Shown here: positions 1-7,505 of the stretch, in pieces
How the letters are laid out: each line of letters opens with the position of its first letter
How positions within the stretch are numbered: the stretch's first letter is position 1
Assembly (NCBI GenBank): GCA_003024175.1
Contig: MDYQ01000388.1
Coordinates: 1 to 18,055 of the forward strand
Length of the DNA stretch: 18,055 nt
Source: Planoprotostelium fungivorum
Taxonomy: Eukaryota > Evosea > Variosea > Cavosteliida > Cavosteliaceae
Reading direction: 5' to 3'
Notes under the pieces: generated by a model
Databases searched by the model: none
What the model was told of the DNA's origin: nothing
Seen by the model: the letters and a program-made list of their open reading frames with translations, nothing else
Made by a program: the position numbers and the translations under genes

Positions 1-678
1 ACGTAGCTTTTCCTTTGTTGGATTTGCTGCACCAGCTCCCCATGATGACATTCCACATCCTCTCCCTCCAAGTGTAGCTGCCAGCATCCACCAGTCAACT
101 GCAGCAGAAGCAACTTGATAATTACTGAGATCCTGAGGGATATATGCAAGAGTGGAGGCTGATTTCTGGCCAAAGCGAACTACACTTCCCAAATCAATGA
201 GGATAAAGTTGCCTGCTTGATCGATGCAGATGTTGCTGGGCTTCACGTCCATATGGGCAAGTTGGTGGCCATGCAGACAGGACAGAGCATTCTTCATGTG
301 TTGCCAGAGTTTTCCTGACAGTGGCAGTGACAATTCTGGCAAATGCTCCAAAGTGGTCGGTAGGAGTGGCATGATCATCAGTGGGTTGCCTCTGTTGCTT
401 TCTCTCAGGCTGTACTTGATGATGTATTCGCTCTGAAGGACTGGTATGGCAGTAATCCTATCCTTCTCTGCGTTGTTGAGGGTCTTCAGCACGTGGGGAA
501 CTGCGTCCTTATCGAAGCAGATGACCAAAGAATCGCTGACTCCAATAGATCTGTTGATCCTGTAGCCCTCAACCCTGAAGTCTTGCTCTGTGGCAGTCTG
601 AGGAAGTTGGTTGGTCTCTTCATAGATGCTCTTAGCGAGTTTGCTGTCTTGTCCCGCCAAACATAGATTACATTGTTG
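1..678 (-). CDS. Protein-kinase-like gene, partial copy 1 (runs off the left edge)
   Basis: This is a second copy of the kinase-like exon at 699-1523; bases 1-678 align to 756-1433 with an offset of 755 and about three substitutions, two of them missense and one silent. It covers the kinase core: the hinge region, the catalytic loop HMDVKPSN and the DLG metal-binding triplet. The 3' end lies beyond the window edge and the 5' end stops at the n at 679, so roughly the first 30 codons of the exon in copy 2 are missing. The very high identity suggests either a very recent tandem duplication or two haplotypes laid end to end in the assembly; the n at the junction favours the latter. No separate promoter or leader exon is visible for this copy. 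Confidence 0.75.
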
Positions 679-679
679 N
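679..679. other. Single-n assembly join
   Basis: One undefined base separates kinase copy 1 from the 3' end of copy 2. The sequence left of it is a duplicate of 756-1433. A one-base n at the edge of a duplicate is what scaffolding leaves when two overlapping contigs are placed with a negative gap. Confidence 0.7.
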
Positions 680-698
680 GGTCTAAGGACCTCACTCT

Positions 699-1948
699 TC
701 ACTCTTTTAACTTTTCAAGGATATCATCTGAGAACACAAGATGTTGAATCTCTGCACGTAGCTTTTCCTTTGTTGGATTTGCTGCACCAGCTCCCCATGA
801 TGACATTCCACATCCTCTCTCTCCAAGTGTAGCTGCCAGCATCCACCAGTCAACTGCAGCAGAAGCAACTTGATAATTACTGAGATCCTGAGGGATATAT
901 GCAAGAGTGGAGGCTGATTTCTGGCCAAAGCGAACTACACTTCCCAAATCAATGAGGATAAAGTTGCCTGCTTGATCGATGCAGATGTTGCTGGGCTTCA
1001 CGTCCATATGGGCAAGTTGGTGGCCATGCAGACAGGACAGAGCATTCTTCATGTGTTGCCAGAGTTTTCCTGACAGTGGCAGTGACAAGTCTGGCAAATG
1101 CTCCAAAGTGGTCGGTAGGAGTGGCATGATCATCAGTGGGTTGCCTCTGTTGCTTTCTCTCAGGCTGTACTTGATGATGTATTCGCTCTGAAGGACTGGT
1201 ATGGCAGTAATCCTATCCTTCTCTGCGTTGTTGAGGGTCTTCAGCACGTGGGGAACTGCGTCCTTATCGAAGCAGATGACCAAAGAATCGCTGACTCCAA
1301 TAGATCTGTTGATCCTGTAGCCCTCAACCCTGAAGTCTTGCTCTGTGGCAGTCTGAGGAAGTTGGTTGGTCTCTTCATAGATGCTCTTAGCAAGTTTGCT
1401 GTCTTGTCCCGCCAAACATAGATTACATTGTTGTGGGAAGCGCTTCAGACAACAGTCTATAACATGAGGGTTGATGTCATGTTGTCCGGCAGACTTCACC
1501 AGATCGGTCAAACGAGCATCCAAGGATCCTGAAGGGTTCAGAACTCTTAAAATCCCCTAGGATATCATATGAATGTGTGTCAGATATTCAAAGAATTCTT
1601 GCGCAAGCAGCCAAAACAACACCCAGGGCCGCCACTATGCGAGCTACAGCCTGAGAGGCCCGTAGAGCCCCATAGAGGCCCTGGGGACACCGCGACGAGA
1701 ATAAAGAGAATAAAAAGAGAATAGAATGGTTGACACTCACCGGTGGGGGCATTTGGAGATGTGTAGGCTCTGATTTCATCAAACTTGGTGGTGATGTCGC
1801 CTGCTGCAGCCCATTCTCTCAGCGTTGATCTTGCAGCGTCCTTAAGAGCCTGATCTACAGCTCTATGCAGAATCTTCTTGTCTGCAGGGTTGGCAGCGGT
1901 GATTGCATCGGTGATTTGGTCAGCAAGAGTTTCGTTTGAGGTGGCCAT
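699..1948 (-). CDS. Locus A: leader exon plus protein-kinase-like body
   Basis: Exon 1 (1948-1741, ATG at 1948) encodes a 69-residue helical, Ala-rich leader ending in PNAPTG. A clear GTGAGT donor and CCAG acceptor bound a 60-nt intron (1740-1681). Exon 2 from 1680 is homologous to the membrane-segment exon of locus C but has about 10 extra bases at its start, which puts the membrane reading (ARIVAALGVVLAACA) out of frame with the leader, so splicing here is unclear or the gene is damaged. The body exon (about 1556-699) encodes a kinase fold: candidate N-lobe Lys in HVLKTL, hinge MIMPL, catalytic loop HMDVKPSN, DLG in place of DFG, PQD near the APE position, and AVDWWMLAATLGE for the helix-F Asp. 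All the residues needed for catalysis appear present, but the glycine loop is not obvious. The exon has no ATG at its start; a stop-like TAG just upstream is probably a splice acceptor. Joining leader and body into one gene is inference from order, strand and the parallel with locus C. Confidence 0.6.
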
Positions 1949-1982
1949 GAGATACAATCTCAGGACGATGCGGACTCGAAAC

Positions 1983-2208
1983 CTGAAATGAACGTCAGAA
2001 AAGACGAAAACGAAGCGACGTTGGATTGGCGTGTTGTTACCTAGAGAAATGTTCGAAGGGTCTTCTTCGAACGGACAGTGGAATACAGAACAAGACCTGG
2101 AATAGAGTCAGAATGAGAGTTGCATGAACACGTCGGCGAGGTATCATTACCTGTGGACGCTCGAGACGAAGTCTAAGAAAATACGGCGCGATACGGACCG
2201 AAGACAAC
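1983..2208 (-). other. 5' leader exons of locus A (alternating ~55-nt exons and introns)
   Basis: On the minus strand, candidate exon u1 (2208-2151) follows a TTCTTTTCAG acceptor and ends at ACAG|GTAATG. A 54-nt intron (2150-2097) ends in TATTCCAG. Exon u2 (2096-2041) ends CTCTAG|GTAAC, then a 58-nt intron (2040-1983) ends in CATTTCAG before the exon that carries the ATG. The same exon and intron boundaries recur in locus B. In locus A the chain u1-u2-u3 happens to be open in frame with the ATG, but in locus B u2 is 4 nt longer and the frame closes, so I treat these as untranslated leader exons. Confidence 0.6.
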
Positions 2209-2659
2209 CTGAAAAGAAATAAGTCTGATTGAAGACAGACCATACGATGAAAGAGAGACGGCGATGATATGATAAGACGTCTACGAACGCCTACCTGTGC
2301 GTGGTCTCTGCTTAGTGAAAACGTTCGAGCGGTTATATCTCTTTGCGATATCTCGATAAATTCCGAAGCGAAAATTTCCGCAGAACAGCCCAGCCAGCCC
2401 TGACGCCCTGGCAGAAAGGATCTGGAGACGAGAGATGAACGTTTTGAATGAGAACTTTATCTAGGATACTCAACACCAGCCTTGGCAAGCGTGATGGGTG
2501 ACTCGATAAGGGGAATGATTATGTGATGGCAAGGGTCTGTGACGAGGTGGTTCAAGACGAGCCAGTTCGGACCAATAAGTAGGTATGAATGGACGATTAG
2601 AGTCAGGAGGAGGGAAGATGTAGTCACGCTGCATGACTGTATCCAGTGGCTGCTTCAAG

Positions 2660-2697
2660 GTATGTAACGCATCTTGTTTTTTTTCCCTTGGTTTCAG
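2660..2697 (+). other. Conserved 38-nt intron upstream of Y gene 1
   Basis: CTTCAAG|GTATGT donor, a T-rich tract and a TTGGTTTCAG|TC acceptor. The inverted copy at 4411-4373 keeps donor, tract and acceptor (39 nt). The third copy at 16773 keeps the donor, but its CAG acceptor has become CAA, so splicing there would have to move to a downstream AG. This supports a spliced 5' exon on the Y-gene strand; I could not find a convincing protein in that exon. Confidence 0.55.
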
Positions 2698-2775
2698 TCA
2701 ACGAACGAAATCGAGTCATCTCATGATCTGAAGATCACGTGATGGTGGAGCGCGATCGCGCTTGTCCGTCGATTC

Positions 2776-3012
2776 ATGCGAAACGGAGATATAACTCTAC
2801 TCCGTCTCTTAGAATCCGTTGTGGCAGAGTGCCCTCATGACAATCTCATGGCGGAAGCGCAGGAAGAGGGATTCTCCAATTACAGAGTGGTCAATCGTCA
2901 TTTCCAACTGAATACACAAGCAAGCACTTCACCATCACCAAACATGCCTCCCAAAGCTTATGAGACTCCTGCAGAGCTCGCACAGGCAAAGGACATCCTC
3001 AAGAACACTTGA
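2776..3012 (+). CDS. Y-family gene 1, with a 45-codon internal deletion
   Basis: Seventy-eight residues from the ATG at 2776; other possible starts are the in-frame Met of NLMAEAQEE at 2848 and the Met of NMPPKAYETP, which has A at -3. Compared with Y2 and Y4, the core (start MPPK/MPLK, end KDILKNN) lacks an in-frame block between LAQA and KDILKN. The block is bounded by AAGGAC in the Y2 sequence, which points to deletion between short direct repeats. I recognise no family. The protein is soluble-looking, with no signal peptide or membrane segment. It lies divergent to locus A and convergent with Y2. Confidence 0.5.
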   Translation: MRNGDITLLRLLESVVAECPHDNLMAEAQEEGFSNYRVVNRHFQLNTQASTSPSPNMPPKAYETPAELAQAKDILKNT

Positions 3013-3250
3013 ACGGCCTCAACTAAATTGATCTCAGCCTATTCATATGCACCTGCCTTTTGCCTCCTTGTGTCTTTTGTATGATTTGAGTGTATAGATT
3101 TCCACACAGACTGCATAAAGCGAGTACAGAGCGCGCGAACGCTTACAAATGTTTTGCAGAGGATTACCAAACAGAACACAAAAGGCAAGCATTCAGTGCG
3201 AGGTGAGTTGTAGAGAAATCCGCTATAATATTCCCTTTTACTATGATGAG
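3013..3250 (+). repeat. Downstream module R, copy 1
   Basis: This block follows the Y stop codon and ends in a TATA-rich motif (CCGCTATAATATTCCC, 3220-3235) before ATGATGAG. It is repeated at 3568-3805 (same orientation, almost identical), 17189-17379 (same orientation, about 90 percent by eye), 12208-12438 (inverted, more diverged) and in decayed form at 12880-14260. The minus strand carries an 83-residue open frame (3290-3039) that is kept in copy 2, but it looks like a by-product of the repeat. Confidence 0.75.
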
Positions 3251-3255
3251 GCCGT

Positions 3256-3462
3256 TCAATTGTTCTTGAGGATGTCCTTTGCTGCGTCAAGAAAGGCTTT
3301 GTTGATGTTGGAAGTGCTCAATCCCTCCTCTCTTAGACAAGCTTTCTGACCAGCACTCCCAGTTTGGGTGATGTAAGACATCTGTTCTCTCCAAGTGTCT
3401 CCGCCATAGTCCTTGGCCGCCTGTGCAAGATCTGCAGGAGTCTCAAAAGCTTTGAGAGGCAT
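3256..3462 (-). CDS. Y-family gene 2 (68-residue full-length core)
   Basis: Core protein of 68 residues starting MPLKAFETPADL and ending AAKDILKNN. It contains a region with YGGDTWREQMSYI and a Cys-Leu-Arg-Glu-Glu-Gly segment, all kept in Y4. The start ATG is preceded by CACCAAAC, giving A at -3. Upstream sequence homologous to the longer Y open frame survives only to the n at 3491. Function unknown. This is the intact reference for the empty insertion site of the element in Y4: the flank reads GCAT-GTT-TGGTG on the plus strand. Confidence 0.55.
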   Translation of the reverse strand: MPLKAFETPADLAQAAKDYGGDTWREQMSYITQTGSAGQKACLREEGLSTSNINKAFLDAAKDILKNN

Positions 3463-3490
3463 GTTTGGTGATGGTGAACTGCTTGCTTGT

Positions 3491-3491
3491 N
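3491..3491. other. Single-n assembly join
   Basis: Left of the n is Y2 on the minus strand; right of it is the 3' end of a plus-strand Y copy. Bases 2986-3480 and 3541-4035 are near-identical with an offset of 555, so the n marks the seam of a tandem duplication that may be artificial. Confidence 0.65.
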
Positions 3492-3567
3492 AGAGGAAGG
3501 AGTTAGCACTTCCAACATCACTCCAGCCTTTCTTGACGCAGCAAAGGACATCCTCAAGAACAATTGA
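3492..3567 (+). pseudogene. Y-family gene 3, 3' fragment
   Basis: The plus strand encodes only the last ~24 residues of the Y core (EEGVSTSNITPAFLDAAKDI and the KN-rich end), with stop at 3565-3567, then a downstream AATAAA at 3577-3582 and module R copy 2. Its 5' part is cut by the n at 3491, so it may be a contig end and not a true pseudogene. Confidence 0.6.
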
Positions 3568-3805
3568 ACGGCCTCAAATAAATTGATCTCAGCCTATTCA
3601 TATGCACCTGCCTTTTGCCTCCTTGTGTCTTTTGTATGATTTGAGTGTATACATTTCCACACAGACTGCATATAGCGAGTACAGAGCGCGCGAACGCTTA
3701 CAAATGTTTTGCAGAGGATTACCAAACAGAACACAAAAGGCAAGCATTCAGTGCGAGGTGAGTTGTAGAGAAATCCGCTATAATATTCCCTTTTACTATG
3801 ATGAG
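3568..3805 (+). repeat. Downstream module R, copy 2
   Basis: Near-identical to 3013-3250 (offset 555), with a few substitutions. It lies between the convergent 3' ends of Y3 and Y4. Confidence 0.75.
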
Positions 3806-3810
3806 GCCGT

Positions 3811-4242
3811 TCAATTGTTCTTGAGGATGTCCTTTGCTGCGTCAAGAAAGGCTTTGTTGATGTTGGAAGTGCACAATCCCTCCTCTCTTAGACAAGCTTG
3901 CTGACCAGCACTCCCAGTTTGGGTGATGTAAGACATCTGTTCTCTCCGGGTGTCTCCGCCATATTCCCTGGCCGCCTGTGCGAGCTCTGCAGGAGTCTCA
4001 TAAGTTTTGGGAGGCATGTTGACCGTTTCTCTCCAAAATCTGCCGACCTCTCTACACAGCCGGAGATACTCCGTGTAATCCGAGTGGGCGCTTTTGGCTT
4101 GTAATTTGCACACAAGGGGCTCGGCAACTATCGGAGAAAAACGGTCGTTTGGTGATGGTGAAGTGCTTGCTTGTGTATTCAGTTGGAAATGACGATTGAC
4201 CACTCTGTAATTGGAGAATCCCTCTTCCTCCGCTTCCGCCAT
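3811..4242 (-). CDS. Y-family gene 4, carrying a small transposon-like insertion
   Basis: The open frame continues upstream to a GTG near 4317; the first in-frame ATG is at 4242 (MAEAEEEGF), giving 143 residues. If translation starts at MPPKTYETP (4017), the product is the same 68-residue core as Y2. The 126-bp insertion at 4021-4146 plus its 3-bp target duplication lies between these two starts and keeps the frame, adding 43 residues in the longer reading. The core ends AAKDILKNN as in Y2. No known domain. Divergent to locus B, sharing its upstream region. Confidence 0.55.
   Translation of the reverse strand: MAEAEEEGFSNYRVVNRHFQLNTQASTSPSPNDRFSPIVAEPLVCKLQAKSAHSDYTEYLRLCREVGRFWRETVNMPPKTYETPAELAQAAREYGGDTRREQMSYITQTGSAGQQACLREEGLCTSNINKAFLDAAKDILKNN
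4021..4146. mobile_element. 126-bp MITE-like insertion with terminal inverted repeats
   Basis: The ends are GACCGTTTCTCTCC (left) and, on the other strand from the right end, GACCGTTTTTCTCC: 14 bp with one mismatch. GTT is present on both sides (4018-4020 and 4147-4149), and the uninterrupted site with a single GTT is seen in Y2 (3463-3465) and in Y1. This is a clean filled/empty-site pair with a 3-bp target duplication. The element is too short to code for a transposase. Its length is a multiple of three and it has no stop in the Y4 frame. Confidence 0.85.
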
Positions 4243-4372
4243 GAGATTGTCATGAGGGCACTCTGCCACGAGTGATTTTAAGAGACGGAGTGAAGTTATA
4301 ACTGCGTGATCGATCACCCACCATCAAGTGATCTTCAGATCATGAGATGACTCGCTTTTGTTCGTACGTTGA

Positions 4373-5400
4373 CTGAAACCAAGGGAAAAAAAAACAAGAT
4401 GCGTTACATACCTTGAAGCAGCCACTGGATACAGTCATGCAGCGTGACGATCGCCCCTATATACCTCCTCATTTCCCCGAACTGCCTCGTCCTGCACTTT
4501 CTCGTCCTGCAGAACCTAAACCTAATCAAGTAATTCGCCAACCTGATACTTTTCCTGGATATCGAGGCTAGTCTTGAGTATCCTAGATAAAGTTCTCACT
4601 CAAAACGTTCATCTCTCGTCTCCAGATCCTTTCTGCCAGGGCGTCAGGGCTGGCTGGGCTGTTCTGCGGAAATTTTCGCTTCGGAATTTATCGAGATGAT
4701 ATCATCGTATAACCACCGCTCGAACGTTTTCACTTTCCAGAGACCACGCACAGGTAGACGTTCGTAGACGTCTTATTGTATCATCGCCGTCTCTCATTCA
4801 TCGTATGGTCTGTCTTCAATCTGACTTATATTTTTAAGTCTTCGGTCCGTATCGCGCCGTATTTTCTTAGACTTCGTCTCGAGCGTCCACAGGTAATGAT
4901 ACCTCGCCGACGTGTTCATGCAACTCTCATTCTGACTCTATTCCAGGTCTTGTTCTGTATTCCACTGTCCGTTCGAAGAAGACCCTTCGAGCATTTNCTT
5001 CGGAATTTATCGAGATATCGCAAAGAGATATCATAGTATAACCACTCGAACGTTTTCACTTTCCAGAGACCACGCACAGGTAGGCGTTCGTAGACGTCTG
5101 ATCATATCATCGCCGTCTCTCTTTCATCGTATGGTCTGTCTTCAATCTGACTTATATCTTTGAGTCTTCGGTCCGTATCGCGCCGTATTTTCTTAGACTT
5201 CGTCTCGAGCGTCCGCAGGTAACGACGCCACGCCACCGTCGGTTCTTATCTTTTTCATTCTCACTCTACTCCAGATCTTGGGCCAGCCATATTCCACTGT
5301 CCTTTCGAAGAAGACCCTTCGAGCATTTCTCTAGGTAACAACGCTGTACCCAACGTCGGTTCATCTTCGTCTTTTCTGACGTTCGTTTCAGGTTTCGAGT
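4373..5400. repeat. Inverted copy of the 1980-2700 upstream region
   Basis: Read on the opposite strand, this block repeats the upstream region of locus A: the Y intron (4411-4373), the proline-rich frame, a segment with TTTCTGCCAGGGCGTCAGG, and the leader exons. Compared with locus A, the leader part is present twice (4680-4996 and 4998-5336), split by the n at 4997. Confidence 0.8.
4680..4996 (+). repeat. Truncated extra copy of the locus B leader region
   Basis: Starts CTTCGGAATTTATCGAG, contains leader exon u1 (4839-4892), the intron and most of u2, and is cut at the n at 4997. The sequence right after the n restarts with the same CTTCGGAATTT, so the two copies abut exactly at the n. The copies differ by small indels and substitutions (about 5-10 percent by eye), more than in the kinase pair. 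Confidence 0.7.
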
Positions 5401-5443
5401 CCAATTGTCCACCATCCATTTGCAGTGGAACACATTCCCATCC
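5165..5443 (+). other. 5' leader exons of locus B
   Basis: Candidate exon u1 (5165-5218), a 56-nt intron (5219-5274, ends CTACTCCAG), exon u2 (5275-5334), a 57-nt intron (5335-5391, ends CGTTTCAG), then the exon with the ATG at 5444. Positions and sequence match locus A, but u2 is 60 nt instead of 56 nt, so any reading frame through the leader exons is not conserved. Confidence 0.6.
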
Positions 5444-6140
5444 ATGGCTGCTACATCACAAAGGAATCATCTATACCAGTTGGTTGGAAATTTAGCTACT
5501 GGAGGTCAAAACGATCCCACTCAACCTCAGATCACTGCGTATCTGAACCACATCCTGACATTGGATGAGCCGACTTGCCAGACTATCCTCCTTGTCCCCG
5601 CACAGATTCCAGGGCTTGTGAAGAACGGACCTCCCGTCCAAGGAGCCGCCCCCACCGGTGAGTGTCAACCCTTCTTTATTCTCTATATTCTCGTCGCGCA
5701 AAGATCTGGTAACTTTTTTGTTGTTGTGGTGTTGATTTAATTATATAGTCAGTTTCCCAAAGGCACAGCTTCTCTTCTTGGTTGGATCCTGCGTACTTCT
5801 GGTCCCAGCCATCCTTACAAGCGTATTTACATACGAGTCGTCAGAAAAAGCAGCAGCTAATCTTGCAGCCACAAACAGCACAGCAAGCAACTACGCAGCC
5901 GCACAGGATGCTTCAACCTGGGCAGGATACGCAGCCAGAACCACCATCCCAAATGCAATCCTCCTTGCAGTCTGGACACTCGGAAAAGACGCCATTACTT
6001 TCCACTATGCACGAGTCACATACTCAAAAGCCAAAAAAGCAGCTCAACCTGCCTCACTCCTGCAGGACCAGCCTGGCCCAGGCCCACTCGTAGACCCATC
6101 TAACCAACCTGAACTAAGAGGAGGAGGAAGGTACAGATGA
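5444..6140 (+). CDS. Locus B: leader exon plus small membrane protein
   Basis: Two exons: 5444-5657 and 5749-6140, with a 91-nt intron (CACCG|GTGAGTG to ATTATATAG). The predicted product has 201 residues. The leader (about 71 residues) is clearly related to that of locus C: both have LVxNL-TGxQ-DPT-Q-T and end in a Pro-rich P-x-G before the donor. Exon 2 begins with a hydrophobic helix (LLFLVGSCVLLVPAILTSVF) and an Ala/Ser-rich stretch, then a second, weaker helix (NAILLAVWTLG), and a Pro/Gly-rich, basic tail. The first ~40 nt of the intron match the introns of loci A and C, after which the sequence diverges, so a different 3' half has been attached inside the intron. Function unknown; probably a membrane protein. 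Confidence 0.7.
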
Positions 6141-7501
6141 ATTTCTCTCAGCATATTCATCAAGTACAATAAGCCATGTGAATTATTGTATTAATATGTT
6201 CTCAATTTACACGGGGGTGACTCTTTACGAACAGTCAGCTCAGAACCACCTTACTGCGGGCACGGTCCTCAAAAACGGAGACATCACTGATGAAACCAAA
6301 GTTTCAAACAAATGATACACAATGCTGCGTTTATTTCTTCATCTGCTTGTCTGCTGCCTTCTTCATTCTCTGCCACTTGGAACGGCACTTCTTTGTGACT
6401 GATGGATACAGTCAATTCACCAGATCCATGGTACAATGAAATATTAGTGAGTCAGATCATGGTCAGCTACAATATTCTCTATCATATTAATTAAATCATG
6501 ACTGCACAGTTGAAAGCAAAGCTGTGGTCAATTGATTGTGCAGAAATGGCTTGGCTAAGAGCTAAACAGCGGGACAAAACATATGATAGGTTCTCTCCCC
6601 ATAGTCCAAACCTCTCATTCTATTCTTCTCAACAACAAGGAGTCAACTCCCCACCTCCAGTGGACTCAGGGACCCCACACCACCCAGGCAAAAATCTTAA
6701 CCATATCAGAAGAATAGCCATGCCCCTCCCAGTACCTCAATTCACATATATATATCTCTTTTGCTACTTTTTTTTGGGTCTCCCCACTGGACTGCAGAGT
6801 TCAAAGTTATCAGTTGGTCAGCAATGGCTTAATAGCCCCTAACGGGGTCAAACTGATATCTGAGTAAAACCTGAACCTGAACCTGAACATAATAAGATTT
6901 GATGTAATATCAAAAAAATAATAATAAATACAGAAATTCCAAAAAATATTACTCACTGCGCGTGCACAGACAGCTCAATTCAGGGGTATTTTCTGTATTT
7001 TTTGCATATGTCATTGGGAAGTTATGTCCCTTTTTGTCATATGTTGTGCACCAAAAAAGTTCAAACATGTAGATTACAGTTGATTTCAACAACTGACTGT
7101 TCAATTGAGCATAAGTCTTGTCTGGCACATAGTTCACTTAACAGTTCACAGACAAAAATTTCTGAACAAAGCATGGAGACTTTATTGTTTCACTTCTCAA
7201 TTGCATTTTGCTTCACCAATTCTGCATAACAAATCAACAAGATTATAAAACTTCATTAATTACTACCACTTTGGCATTTGCTGATTCCTACATGTTCTTG
7301 TTTTTTCTCAATGGTCTGATGCTAAAGATACATATCTAACATTGGCAATAAATGAAAATAATTGTTTGAATCCAATATATTGTCATTCTTCTACTCAAAG
7401 AAGGCTATGCTTAAATAAATAGTACTGTAGACAGAAGACATTGATAATGTATACTATTTGATTGGGGAAGAGCCAACAGAAGTCAATTCAAAAGAAACAG
7501 A
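6141..7501. other. Gene-poor stretch between locus B and the piggyBac-type element
   Basis: No convincing complete gene. On the minus strand, 6411-6340 has a possible last exon: acceptor-like TATCCATCAG, then a Lys-rich tail with KKCRSKWQRMKKAADK and a stop overlapping AATAAA; no upstream exon was found, so this is weak. At 6868-6890 there is a (CCTGAA)3 hexamer run after an A-rich junction, the kind of tail seen on some SINEs. 6743-6753 holds a short AT run. Isolated open frames (for example 6498-6842) have no recognisable content. Confidence 0.4.
7211..7371. repeat. Dispersed 160-bp repeat, copy 1
   Basis: Matches 13797-13961 over its full length (about 90 percent by eye), beginning CTTCACCAATTCTGCATAAC and ending GTTTGAAT. 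It has no open frame and no terminal inverted repeat. Copy 2 interrupts the repeat array at 12880-14260, which suggests mobility. Confidence 0.8.
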
Positions 7502-7505
7502 TTAA

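Larger units (their letters stand above)
1949..2775. promoter_or_regulatory. Divergent upstream region between locus A and Y gene 1
   Basis: About 830 bp separate the minus-strand leader gene A from the plus-strand Y gene at 2776. The same region, inverted, lies between Y4 and locus B, and a third partial copy lies at 16490-16938, so it moves or is duplicated as a unit. It contains 5' leader exons for the minus-strand gene (see 1983-2208), a conserved intron for the plus-strand gene (2660-2697), and a proline-rich open frame on the minus strand (2652-2470, starting MKQPLDTV if a TTG is read as start, or from the in-frame Met of VMQRD). The first residues of this frame are also open in the copy near 4412, after which the two diverge. 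A bidirectional promoter is the simplest reading; I cannot see a definite TATA box. Confidence 0.5.

Noticed and set aside
224-436. Plus-strand 70-residue frame inside the kinase copy, repeated at 979-1191
   Set aside because: It is the antisense shadow of the kinase exon; the minus strand has clear kinase motifs.
3039-3290. 83-residue minus-strand frame with a hydrophobic middle, also found at 3594-3845
   Set aside because: It lies entirely in module R; its repetition follows from the repeat, and the copies at 12.2 and 17.2 kb break the frame.
4776-5036. Arg-rich frame through leader exons and an intron
   Set aside because: It crosses well-formed splice sites and the n at 4997, and the matching frame closes in the second copy because of a 4-nt length change.
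6498-6842. 114-residue plus-strand frame
   Set aside because: Low-complexity content, Pro-rich then hydrophobic near an AT run; no domain, no splice or promoter support.
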